Part shown: positions 29,201 through 37,509 of the stretch, in pieces
Layout of the letters: the number at the start of each line of letters is the position of its first letter
How positions within the stretch are numbered: position 1 is the stretch's first letter
DNA from: Flammeovirgaceae bacterium SG7u.111
GTDB lineage: Bacteria > Bacteroidota > Bacteroidia > Cytophagales > Flammeovirgaceae
Direction: 5' to 3'
Assembly (NCBI GenBank): GCA_034044135.1
Contig: CP139021.1
Coordinates: forward strand, 6,215,635 to 6,279,634
Length of the DNA: 64,000 nucleotides
Position numbers and translations under genes: made by a program
The notes under the pieces: generated by a model
Database searches by the model: none
What the model was told of the DNA's origin: nothing
The model's input: only the letters and a program-made list of their open reading frames with translations

Positions 29201-29427
29201 CCATCGTAATTTGTGATGACACCTGTTTCTGATCCTTTGATCAGCACCATTGCACCCGGTAGACCTTCCTTATCAGAAGCAGATACAACCCTGCCTTTTA
29301 TTGTATAAGATGATTGTGCCAACAATGGCATGCCCATTAAAAGCATTCCAAAAGCCATCGCACATCTTAAGAACAAAGATCGGCTGGGATTTTTCCATTT
29401 TCTATTCACTAGATTCCTCATCGCCAT
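26260..29427 (-). CDS. SusC/RagA family TonB-linked outer-membrane transporter
   Basis: The 1055-residue protein has a signal peptide (ending LLAQS near 39), a carboxypeptidase-regulatory-like domain (about 41-115), the SusC signature EEVVVIGYG (about 120-128), a plug domain with the words LYVVDG and IESIDVLKDAAAAAIYG, and a 22-strand barrel ending in YLLGLNVNF. It imports oligosaccharides across the outer membrane with energy from TonB-ExbBD. It is the first gene of the susC-susD-lipoprotein-GH5-GH31 series on this strand. The 430-base upstream spacer probably holds the regulated promoter. Confidence 0.97.
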   Translation of the reverse strand: MAMRNLVNRKWKNPSRSLFLRCAMAFGMLLMGMPLLAQSSYTIKGRVVSASDKEGLPGAMVLIKGSETGVITNYDGNFELKVNPNDVLVVSFLGYITQEIEITTQTEINVALEDNISELEEVVVIGYGVQQKKLVTGATGQVKGDEFVKLSATDAMQGLQGQVAGVNIASTSGQPGEGMKVTIRGAGTINGSGPLYVVDGMQTGDISYLNNSDIESIDVLKDAAAAAIYGSQAANGVVLITTKTGKAGKSNFSFDAFYGLQEPSRQISMLNSTEYAVIMNEAAVNSGKVPYFSQEEINAMGGGTNWIDEMIYNDAVTQNYSLGLNGGTEKSIYSLSMSYTGQEGIVGGPGISEYNRYAFRVNTEHSAFDDIVKVGQHLTFSYVDKNGISVGNQYNNTFRSAFNTSPFLPMYDDAGNFLNNSANAGVMYQGQEWEPWAPGESNPYATMVYENQNQNNDQKVFGDVYVELSPIKNLKIRSRLGVDFYTSESRGYKPIYELSIYSQRTFDQASQSLNKGLALTFDNTATYEFELGNHNLSVMAGMFSYKNNGSSMYTQNADLKIPGLTYAYINNTTNTDFTKLSFNGSPYDESKLLSYLGRVSYDYKGKYLLNATFRADGSSRFAENNRWGYFPSVSAGWVLSDEAFLSDQDGWLDFLKLRASWGQVGNQNVNAFQYLAPINVGGSNYYFGSADFDASGNVVGAYPSRLANESLRWETSEQTNVGIDAHFFSGELILAADWYNKTTKDWILQKPGYATDGTDAPFFNGGNVRNMGVELAATWRKSIGDFNFSINGTVAKNENEVLEVPTEDGIVPGLENMLYDNSGVFYRRAETGFPIGYFWGWKTDGVFQNEGEVDAHTSSDGGLIQPNALPGDLKYVDLNNDGLLNDDDKTMLGDPNPDYTFSLSFSADYKGFDFSILAYGVAGNQIVQSYRNHANGFANYSKSILGRWHGEGTSNTIPRVTEANVNYKFSDVFVHDGDFVRLNNVTIGYDFSRLFESNVVNKVRFYASVLNALTFTNYDGMDPEVGYGLENGSAGVDLGFYPRPRTYLLGLNVNF

Positions 29428-29544
29428 ATTTAGTTAGTTAATTAATAAGTATTTAGAGGGTCTAAAAGTAAATCTGAAGGCGATGCAAGCCGAAAATCTC
29501 GGTTAACTGTATATGCACGGTTTGATAACTAGAAGTGATAATTT

Positions 29545-29575
29545 GTAACTATCTTATGTATAAAATGATAATTAC
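29545..29575 (-). promoter_or_regulatory. Inverted repeat upstream of susC, possible operator
   Basis: GTAACTATC at 29545-29553 and GATAATTAC at 29567-29575 form a 9-base inverted repeat with one mismatch and a 13-base spacer. It lies about 120-150 bases before the susC start. It could be a binding site of the AraC domain of the HTCS, but this is a guess from position only. Confidence 0.25.
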
Positions 29576-29749
29576 ATCACCCATAAACACCTTATTTACA
29601 ATAAGATAAGAAAATCATAAATTCAACAAGAAATGCTCAAGGGTTCAAAGCCCAAAAACAAGGGGATTCTCACAAAAGAAGAGTAAAGAAAAAGAACAAG
29701 TTTAGTTTATTTAATGTTACAAGATTATAATATCCAATAAACCATTATT

Positions 29750-29822
29750 CCTTTGCACTCAGATTGGGTGCAAAGGAAAGCTCGACCTTCTAAAGTTTGT
29801 AAACTTTAGAAGGTCGAGCTTT
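29750..29822 (-). terminator. Tandem hairpins between GH2 and susC
   Basis: A perfect 22-base inverted repeat (AAAGCTCGACC... at 29777-29798 and 29801-29822) is followed on the minus strand by a second stem of CCTTTGCAC/GTGCAAAGG (29750-29758 and 29768-29776). They lie 40 bases after the GH2 stop and should terminate its transcript. The T-rich tail is weak. The rest of the 29428-29860 spacer holds no gene. Confidence 0.6.
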
Positions 29823-29860
29823 AACTAAACATAATTTTATTCTTTATTACCAGAACAAAA

Positions 29861-32278
29861 TTACTTTACATTAATAACCAACTCTCCGTCTTCAAGTCCA
29901 TCAGAATTGGCTACCAGTTTTACAGTTCCAGCCTCACCAGTTGACTGGATAACCACCAAGCATTTTCCATAAAAAGCTTTTATCGTTTTTCCTTTGAATG
30001 ACTCGTGGCTGTTAGGGTTTCCATTATCTACTCCTACTATTTTACCAGGTCCTTCTAGTTCAAAAGAAACTTGGTGATGGGCTTGTGGATGAATCGTTCC
30101 AGCACTATCTACTACCGTTACCGTCACAAAAGACAAGTCCACGCCATCTGCCTGAATAGTTCCTCTATCGGCTTCTAAGTTTATTTTATGTGGTTTTTCA
30201 GCCGTTTTCAATTCTTTTACCAACTCTTTTCCATCTACCGCAGACTTAGCTGTTATCGTACCTTTTTCAAATGGCACTTTCCACATCAAATGCAGCTCGT
30301 CCCCTTCTTTTTCCTTCTTGCCCAATGATTTCCCATTCAAAAACAGCTCTACCTCATCCGCAGTAGCATACGCCCAAATATCGACAGAATCGCCCTCAGA
30401 CCAGTTCCAGTGGGGATAAATATGTAAAACCGGGTCTTCTGCCCAAAGTGATTTATAAAGGTAATAGGTATCCTTGGGGAAACCAGCCAAATCGACTATT
30501 CCGAAGAAAGAGCTCCTTGATGGCCAAGAATATGGAGTAGGTTCGCCAAGATAATCAAAGCCCGTCCAAACAAACATGCCTGAAAGGTAATCGTGCTTCA
30601 TTATTACTTTTAGCACCTCCTCGTGGGTTGCACCCCAAGGCGTGCTCACATGGTCGTAAGCAGAAACGGTATTATCAGGATTTCCTTGGGTGAAAGGAAT
30701 ATCCCAGCGCACAGGCCAACGCTGAACAGTATCGGAAGGCATATCATAATAGCCCCTAGTTGCCAATGCGGAAGTTGTTTCAGTTGCTATAAAGCATTTT
30801 CCGGGAAAGACTTCTGGGAAATTTTCATACAAATCCAGCGCATAATTGTAACCTATCAAGTCCAAAGCCCCCGATTGTGCTATCGTATTTTCGGGAGATG
30901 GTGGGTTACAAGCAACGGTGATAGCGCGAGTTGTATCTAATTCTCTCACCACAGCAGCCAATTCTGTCGCTATTGTTTTCCCCGCCTCGTCCCATTGTTC
31001 GGGGATTTCATTGCCCACACTCCAAATAATGATGCTCGGATGGTTCCTATCTCTTTTAATGAAATCTTGAAGGTCTTTCACATGCCATTTGTCCCAATTA
31101 AGGGAATAATCAAATTCAGTTTTACCCTTTTTCCACATATCAAACATCTCATCCATTACTAAAAAACCCATCTCATCGCACAGATCAAGCAATTCTGGGG
31201 CAGGAGGATTATGCGTAGTCCGAATGGCATTCGCGCCCATTTCTTGCATGATCTCCAGCTGGCGACGCAGCGCCCTTGTATTAATAGCTGCACCAAGGCT
31301 TCCAAGATCATGATGATTACACACTCCTTTGATTTTCATAGGCTTGCCATTCAAGAAAAAACCTTTTTCAGGATCGAAGTCAAAATACCTTATACCAAAT
31401 GTATTGGACGTTTTATCCACTAATTCCCCTTCTGCATACATGCTTATGGTTGCTTGGTAGAGGTTTGGATCTTCTACCGACCAAAGTGCAGGAGAGGGGA
31501 CTTTTATGTTTATATCCACTCCTTCGGTTGAGTTTTCACCCAATACAAGCTCGTGGGAATAAATGAGCCCCTCACTCGAAGCTTGTTTTTTGACCTCTAT
31601 CGCATATTTAATATTCCCTTCTTGTTTGGTCGCATTCCTAAGTTTTGCCTTTATGTTTACAATTGCTCTTTCAGTACTAACCTCTGGTGTAGTAATAAAT
31701 GTCTCGTTCTTTTCTACATATATTTTCTCTGTACTTTCTAGCCAAACATTCCTATAAATACCTGAACCAGAATACCATCTGGAATTAGGTTGCGGAGAGT
31801 TGTTTACCTTCACTGCCAATACATTAGGCTCTTCTCCAAACCCTAAATGAGGCGTAAGGTCATACTGGAAGGAAATATACCCATTGGGTCGATTACCTAA
31901 AAAATGCCCGTTTATCCACACTTCGCTGTTGCGATAAACACCGTCAAAAATCACTGTAAATAGCTTGGCGCTATCGGCAGCTGATAGTTTGAAATATTTT
32001 CTGTACCAGCCAACCCCTCCCGGAAGTGCTCCTCCTCCTACGGTAGCAGGGTGGTTTTCATCAAATTCTCCTTCAATACTCCAATCGTGGGGAATATCGA
32101 GCGTACGCCATTGCCTATCGTCGAAGCTTTTTACTTCTGCACCTTCCGGTTCGCCTAAGTAAAATTTCCAATCTTCCGAAAGCAAACGCACTTTTCTCGG
32201 ATTGTTTTCATTTTCATTGTTCCCTGAACACGAAAAAAACAGTACAGGAATAACTAGTATAAGAAGTAAAGTTCTCAT
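29861..32278 (-). CDS. GH2 beta-galactosidase lipoprotein
   Basis: I chose the ATG at 32278, which begins a lipoprotein signal (VLFFSC); an upstream in-frame ATG at 32359 would bury it. The protein of about 805 residues has the GH2 order: sugar-binding jelly roll, Ig-like domain, (beta/alpha)8 barrel, then C-terminal Ig-like domains. The acid/base Glu is in SVGNEIPEQ (about E424) and the nucleophile Glu in FIATETTSALATRG (about E500). In xyloglucan loci a GH2 removes beta-1,2-galactose from side chains. Beta-galactosidase is inferred from family and context; GH2 also includes glucuronidases and mannosidases. It lies upstream of susC on the same strand but has its own terminator. Confidence 0.88.
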   Translation of the reverse strand: MRTLLLILVIPVLFFSCSGNNENENNPRKVRLLSEDWKFYLGEPEGAEVKSFDDRQWRTLDIPHDWSIEGEFDENHPATVGGGALPGGVGWYRKYFKLSAADSAKLFTVIFDGVYRNSEVWINGHFLGNRPNGYISFQYDLTPHLGFGEEPNVLAVKVNNSPQPNSRWYSGSGIYRNVWLESTEKIYVEKNETFITTPEVSTERAIVNIKAKLRNATKQEGNIKYAIEVKKQASSEGLIYSHELVLGENSTEGVDINIKVPSPALWSVEDPNLYQATISMYAEGELVDKTSNTFGIRYFDFDPEKGFFLNGKPMKIKGVCNHHDLGSLGAAINTRALRRQLEIMQEMGANAIRTTHNPPAPELLDLCDEMGFLVMDEMFDMWKKGKTEFDYSLNWDKWHVKDLQDFIKRDRNHPSIIIWSVGNEIPEQWDEAGKTIATELAAVVRELDTTRAITVACNPPSPENTIAQSGALDLIGYNYALDLYENFPEVFPGKCFIATETTSALATRGYYDMPSDTVQRWPVRWDIPFTQGNPDNTVSAYDHVSTPWGATHEEVLKVIMKHDYLSGMFVWTGFDYLGEPTPYSWPSRSSFFGIVDLAGFPKDTYYLYKSLWAEDPVLHIYPHWNWSEGDSVDIWAYATADEVELFLNGKSLGKKEKEGDELHLMWKVPFEKGTITAKSAVDGKELVKELKTAEKPHKINLEADRGTIQADGVDLSFVTVTVVDSAGTIHPQAHHQVSFELEGPGKIVGVDNGNPNSHESFKGKTIKAFYGKCLVVIQSTGEAGTVKLVANSDGLEDGELVINVK

Positions 32279-32558
32279 TTTTTTGATGTTAGAATACGTG
32301 GGAGAATTATGTCCAAAAAAAGCTAATGGGTTTGACCAAATTAATTTGACCATCCTCATTAGATTTGGGTTACTAATTCTGCGAATAAATTCAATGTAAA
32401 AATTGAAAGGGCTAAAAAACTGATCCTCATAAGGCGATGAAGGATTGGGGATTGAACTCTCTAAATACTAAACCCCCTTTCAGCTGCCCCAAAGGTACGA
32501 AAAAGATGAGTGAGATCACCTTTCAGATAAGAACTATTCTAAAAAAACGACCTGCTGT

Positions 32559-35500
32559 CTAGCCTATATTTCGGATAGGCAAAGTAATGATCATGGTAGT
32601 ACCTTCCCCCACTACACTTTCCACCTTTATTTTTCCAAGATGCTCTTCTATAATTCCTAAGGTGATCGAAAGCCCCATGCCCGTACCTTTGCCTACTTCT
32701 TTGGTAGTGAAAAAAGGATCGAAAATATGCTTGATATCTGCTGGAGCAATGCCATTTCCTGTATCTCTTATTTTTATCACCACATTCTCCCCTTCTTCCG
32801 TAGCCGAAATGTAAATATTCCCCTCGCCTTCAATAGACTGAACCGCATTTACCAATAGGTTCATCAGCACCTGATTGATCTGGCTAGGTGAGCACTCAAT
32901 CTCGTGGAATACATTTATGTTTTTAAATACCTGTATCCTATCCTTCGTAAGGTGGTTGATCAGCAATAAATTATTATCTATTCCCTCAGCTAGGCTATAA
33001 GAATAGGTCATCTTCGTATCCGAACGGCTAAATGAGCGCAGTCCTTTCACTATGTCTGCTGTCCGCTCCACACCCGTATTTATGTGCCGAGTGATTTTCA
33101 CGGCTTTCCCCATCATCATATCAAACTTGAGCACCTTTTTCAGCTCATCTATTTCCTTAACTTTCTCCACAGCATTTTCTGGAGTCACTTCTTCATAAAG
33201 TTTTGCTACTTTTTCAAACTCCTCTATTACTACCTGTAACCCGCTTATACCTGACTTTATAAAATTGACCGGGTTGTTTATTTCATGAGCTATCCCTGCG
33301 GTGAGCAAGCCTAAAGATGCCATTTTTTCCGATTGGACCAATTGTGCCTGAGCCATTTTTAACTGGTCCAACGTAGACATCAGTTCTTCATTGTGCAAAG
33401 AGAGTTCTTCTTGCTGACTTTGAAGCTCTTCGTTCAGTTGATTTAGCTCTTTGTTTTGATCTTGGATTTCAGTGTTGGCTTCACGCAGTTCAACCGTACG
33501 TTGATCAACCATTTTTTCCAACATCTTTTGCGTCCTTTTTAACCTACCAGTTCGATACCTGAATATAGAAATGACGACACCTATTGACAACAGAGCACAA
33601 AACATCCTAAACCACAAAGTAGTCCACCAAGGAGGTTGCATTTTTATCTTTATCGACCGCCCTTCTTCGTTCCAAACCCCATCGTTATTAGAAGCTTTTA
33701 CCTTAAAGACATAATTGCCAGCGCTCAGATTAGTGTACGTAACAAAACGCTGGTTCCCCACATAATTCCATTCTTTCTCTAGCCCTTCCAACATGTAGGC
33801 ATATTGATTTTTTTCTGGCGAAGAAAAATTCAACGCCGCAAAACTAAACGTTAAGGTATGCTGCCGATGCGTCAGGACAATCTGCTCTGTTTTATTGATA
33901 TGGTCTTGCAAAATCCCATCTTGCCCCCCAACATCCACCTGCTTATTAAAAAGCTTTAAACCTGTAAAGGCTATTTGTGGAACCAACGGGTTGTCCTTTA
34001 TGCTGTCTGGATGAAATAAATTAAAGCCATTGCTTCCGCCAAAAATCATTTCACCGTTTTCTAACTTACAACTGGCATTGAAGGCAAACTCTGTCCCTTG
34101 AAGCCCGTCACTTACATCGTAATTCACAAACTCCCCCCGTTCTCCACTACTCATCAAATGGTCAATATCCAAATTAGGAGGTGGGGAAAACTTTGAAAGC
34201 CCATTGGTAGTCGATACCCAAAGGTTTCCATGCCCATCTTCTTCTATACCGACCACTCCATTACTGGCAAGTCCATCTTTTTTTGTAAAGGCAAAGAAAC
34301 GGTTCGTTTCCCTATCCATCAGGTTCAAGCCAGCAAAAGTACCTATCCAAAAGTTTCCTTTACTATCTTCAAAAATCGAATAAACTCTATTATTACTCAG
34401 AGAGTATTTCTCATTTGTCCGTTGGTAAAAAACAAAAGAGTATTTATCACGGTCATATTTACCTAGTCCACTATTTGTTCCCACCCAAAGGGTGCTATCC
34501 TTTGTTTCGTACAAATCTTTCACCCTATCACCAAGCAAACCAGATTGATTCCTATTCCTTGTATTAAAGTGGACAAAGCCAGACTTACCTGCTTCCCGCA
34601 TATCTACCCCTTCGCTTCCGGTGCCTACCCACAGAGCCCCTTTGCTGTCCACCAGCACATCGTACACCTTATCTTGAGAAATGCTCTCAGGGTCGTTTTC
34701 TTCACTCCGGAAATGCTCAAACCTACCCGTCTTTTTATCGAAAAGGTTGAGCCCTCCGGTAAACGTAGCTACCCACAATTTATCTGGTCTAGCATCATTA
34801 ATCGAAAGTACGTAGTCGCTACTTATACTCAAAGGATCATTTTCATCTGGGCAGAAGTTTGTAAAAGTCCCTTCTGCCCTATCAAACTTGCTTAGACAAC
34901 CACCTTCTTTTGTCCCTATCCAAATATCTCCGTCCCTATCTTGGAACATACACCTCACGTTGCTATTGGGCAAGCCATCAGGTCTGTAGTTGAACTTGAA
35001 ATGCATAAAAGGTTTCCTCCACCTATCTATAAAACCCACCCCTTTATCAAAGGTACCAATCCACAAATTCCCTTCCCTATCCTGCAACAATGCAGTTATC
35101 GCATTGGTTCTTAAGCCTTCTGGTTCATAAATATTATAATAATAACCCTGCAATCTCCCTTTATCCGAATCGTAAAAATACAGGCCTTCGTCTTTTGATG
35201 CTACCCAGTATTTGCCAGGCCCAGCCTCCACCATACCCTCTATCTGACCCGAAGTAAATACTTTTTGTCCCTCCCCCATTCTTGTGAACCTATTTCCTTC
35301 TAAACAAAACAGCCCTTTCTTTTCCGTACTTATTATATATTTTCCGGAAAGTACTTTTTGAATAGCCAATACCACACAATCCTTTATTATTGGTTTAATA
35401 GAATTGGTACGCAAGTCCAAACGCCCAAGACCAGTATCAGTACCCACTAGGTACTCACTACCCCCAACTATGGCGAACTCCCTGATAGAGTTAGTTTTGC

Positions 35501-35999
35501 TTTCGAAAACCAAGTCAAATTCAGCAGTAGAGGGATTACGCTTATAAATTGCCCCGTTGGCCAGAAGCATCAAGTTTTTTTGAGAATCAAATACAAGTGA
35601 ACGTATATATAAAAGAGGAAAACCGATCAGCTCGAATGACTGAAGGTCTTTATCAAAAGAAAAAAGCCCTTCGGTAGTACCTACCCAAAGATACCTTCCG
35701 TCATTACTTTCGAGAATGGAGGTAATAATGTTACCCGTTAACCCTTCTTCATCTTCTACAGTATGCCTGAACACTTCAAAGCCATGCCCGTCGAACCTAT
35801 TGAGCCCATCTACTGTACCTACCCAAATATACCCATCTTTACATTGAGTGATAACTGTGACTTGGTTATTGGAAAGTCCTTCTTCTTTGGCATAGTGAGT
35901 CAATACCAACTGGTCTTTGTACATACCACTGGTTTGCGCGCTTAAAAAATGCCCGTGTAAAAGAAAAAGGTTGATGAGTATAAGAAGAGTTCTTTTCAC
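32559..35999 (-). CDS. Propeller-type sensor histidine kinase without receiver or DNA-binding domain
   Basis: The 1146-residue protein has the periplasmic half of an HTCS: signal peptide, about fourteen propeller repeats (WVGTVDGLNRFDG, IWIGTKEGGCLSKFD and similar) and a Y_Y_Y domain, then a membrane helix near 780. Its cytoplasmic part differs: a long coiled coil (about 805-870, rich in Glu/Gln/Leu), HisKA (LLTAGIAHEINNPVNF) and HATPase_c (GKGTGMGLSITLGIIEEH). It ends there, with no receiver and no AraC domain. So it needs a separate response regulator, which is not adjacent. It lies upstream of GH2 on the same strand and may sense a related glycan. Confidence 0.92.
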   Translation of the reverse strand: MKRTLLILINLFLLHGHFLSAQTSGMYKDQLVLTHYAKEEGLSNNQVTVITQCKDGYIWVGTVDGLNRFDGHGFEVFRHTVEDEEGLTGNIITSILESNDGRYLWVGTTEGLFSFDKDLQSFELIGFPLLYIRSLVFDSQKNLMLLANGAIYKRNPSTAEFDLVFESKTNSIREFAIVGGSEYLVGTDTGLGRLDLRTNSIKPIIKDCVVLAIQKVLSGKYIISTEKKGLFCLEGNRFTRMGEGQKVFTSGQIEGMVEAGPGKYWVASKDEGLYFYDSDKGRLQGYYYNIYEPEGLRTNAITALLQDREGNLWIGTFDKGVGFIDRWRKPFMHFKFNYRPDGLPNSNVRCMFQDRDGDIWIGTKEGGCLSKFDRAEGTFTNFCPDENDPLSISSDYVLSINDARPDKLWVATFTGGLNLFDKKTGRFEHFRSEENDPESISQDKVYDVLVDSKGALWVGTGSEGVDMREAGKSGFVHFNTRNRNQSGLLGDRVKDLYETKDSTLWVGTNSGLGKYDRDKYSFVFYQRTNEKYSLSNNRVYSIFEDSKGNFWIGTFAGLNLMDRETNRFFAFTKKDGLASNGVVGIEEDGHGNLWVSTTNGLSKFSPPPNLDIDHLMSSGERGEFVNYDVSDGLQGTEFAFNASCKLENGEMIFGGSNGFNLFHPDSIKDNPLVPQIAFTGLKLFNKQVDVGGQDGILQDHINKTEQIVLTHRQHTLTFSFAALNFSSPEKNQYAYMLEGLEKEWNYVGNQRFVTYTNLSAGNYVFKVKASNNDGVWNEEGRSIKIKMQPPWWTTLWFRMFCALLSIGVVISIFRYRTGRLKRTQKMLEKMVDQRTVELREANTEIQDQNKELNQLNEELQSQQEELSLHNEELMSTLDQLKMAQAQLVQSEKMASLGLLTAGIAHEINNPVNFIKSGISGLQVVIEEFEKVAKLYEEVTPENAVEKVKEIDELKKVLKFDMMMGKAVKITRHINTGVERTADIVKGLRSFSRSDTKMTYSYSLAEGIDNNLLLINHLTKDRIQVFKNINVFHEIECSPSQINQVLMNLLVNAVQSIEGEGNIYISATEEGENVVIKIRDTGNGIAPADIKHIFDPFFTTKEVGKGTGMGLSITLGIIEEHLGKIKVESVVGEGTTMIITLPIRNIG

Positions 36000-36332
36000 C
36001 TTCTAATCATTATGTATGGGTTTCAAAATAAAGCATATGTACCCTTTTTCACATATAAAAACAATGTAAATGTAAAACCTATCGATTGCTTTATGGCAAA
36101 CCATCTACATTTTTTTTATATAACCCCAGTCTTCATTGCCAAATTCACATACTTTGTTGTATGTCTCACAAAAAATATTGTTGACCTAATCGGCATTTCC
36201 AAGCATAACCCAACAATTTCACCCCATCCATTTTACAGTTCACGTATAAATCTTGACGATTGGCTTCATTGGATTTGAATAACCCACTTCCCCAGTTCAT
36301 ATTTGGAGTATTCTTTCTAGTGTAATAAAAAA
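36000..36332. other. Spacer upstream of the propeller kinase gene
   Basis: This AT-rich 333-base stretch holds the upstream region of the kinase gene. I saw no convincing gene and no clear -33/-7 promoter. A short minus-strand open frame crossing into the insertion sequence (36166-36363) has no recognisable features. Confidence 0.5.
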
Positions 36333-37491
36333 TTTCTGAGTACATGACAAAAATAAAAGGCAAGCCATCAAAAGGTTATTTTTGAGTTGCGAGACAAAAA
36401 AACAACCTAGATGACAAGCCTGTATAAAAGTAAAGAATTGCAATTGATTTTGCAGCAAGAGTTGGGAGGAAATAAAGCCAGAATAACGTTGTTGAGTTAT
36501 TTAATCATATCGGTTTTGAAAGTAAGGAGCGTGAATTTCAAACGATTGGCGACAGGATATGATAATGGGGTTCTTCTATCATCAAAACTTCGTAGAGTCC
36601 AGCGGTTCTTCAGCCAATTCACCTTTGCAGAAGCCCTTTATTGTAAGCTGATAATGAAAACCTTACCAATAGAAGGTAAATATGAATTAAGCCTGGACCG
36701 GACAAATTGGAAGCTGGGACAGCTCAACATCAACATTTTGTTCTTATCAGTAATTTATAAAGGAGTAGGCCTGCCCGTATTTTGGTGCACATTGGGAAAT
36801 AAGCGGGGCAATTCCTCTCAAAAAGAGCGAAAAGACCTACTCAATCGTTTTATGCTCAACTTTGGAGATGATAAGATTGCCTATTTGACAGCTGATAGAG
36901 AGTTTGTTGGCCAAGATTGGTTGGCGTATTTGACGAGCCATCAAATCCGTTATTTTATCAGGGTCCGCAATAATATGCATATTACTTTGGCGGAAGGCAA
37001 AACGGTGAAAGCTTATTGGTTATTAATGGCTAAACCGAGTATATTTTCACCCTAAAATTGTTTATCTCAATGATACGTTGGGCTATTTCTCAGGTATTAA
37101 ATATGTTGGTCAAAATGGAAAAATTGATTACCTGATATTGGTTTCCTATAACCAAGAAGACTTAAGCCTAGACATCTATAAAAACCGTTGGCAGATAGAA
37201 ACTATGTTCAGGGCTTTCAAGTCGGCTGGTTTTAATTTGGAAGATACCCATATTACTGATTATGAAAGATTAGACACCCTGATAAAAGTCATTTCCATTG
37301 CTTTTGTTTGGTCTTACAGCGTAGGCATTTACCTTAATGATTGTGTCAAAAAAATAGCAATTAAAAACCACGGCAGGAGGGCCGTAAGCTTCTTTACTTA
37401 CGGGCTTGATTTCCTTACCAATGCTTTTATCAATACAATTAGAAACGACATCAAAATCGCTTTTAAGATTTTTTTGTCATGTACTTAGAAA
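36333..37491 (+). mobile_element. IS4-family insertion sequence, 1159 bp, with 21-bp terminal inverted repeats
   Basis: The ends TTTCTGAGTACATGACAAAA... at 36333-36353 and its complement TTTTTGTCATGTACTTAGAA... at 37471-37491 match at 20 of 21 positions. They enclose one transposase reading region. Flanks are A/T-rich, so a target-site duplication cannot be assigned with confidence. No second copy is visible in this window. Confidence 0.85.
36411..37488 (+). pseudogene. IS4-family transposase, frameshifted
   Basis: The first part (36411 to a stop at 37053-37055) contains the catalytic Asp in SLDRTNW and the second in LTADREFVG. The second part (about 37024-37488, one frame later) contains the Y-R-E-K motif YKNRWQIETMFRAFK with the catalytic Glu. 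Together they would make a full transposase of about 358 residues. The frames switch near 37024-37035, where the sequence reads AYWLL in one frame and WLNRVYF in the next, a net gain of one base or loss of two. No slippery heptamer such as A AAA AAG is present at the switch, so programmed frameshifting is unlikely; a sequencing error is possible. Confidence 0.85.
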
Positions 37492-37509
37492 AAATTTAAT
37501 CATATACCC

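Noticed and set aside
36166-36363. 65-codon minus-strand frame crossing the left end of the insertion sequence
   Set aside because: Its start lies inside the insertion sequence and the product has no recognisable feature, so it is unlikely to be a gene.
36411-37488. Programmed ribosomal frameshifting in the IS4-type transposase
   Set aside because: There is no slippery heptamer or strong downstream stem at 37024-37035, and IS4 transposases normally use a single frame; mutation or a sequencing error is simpler.
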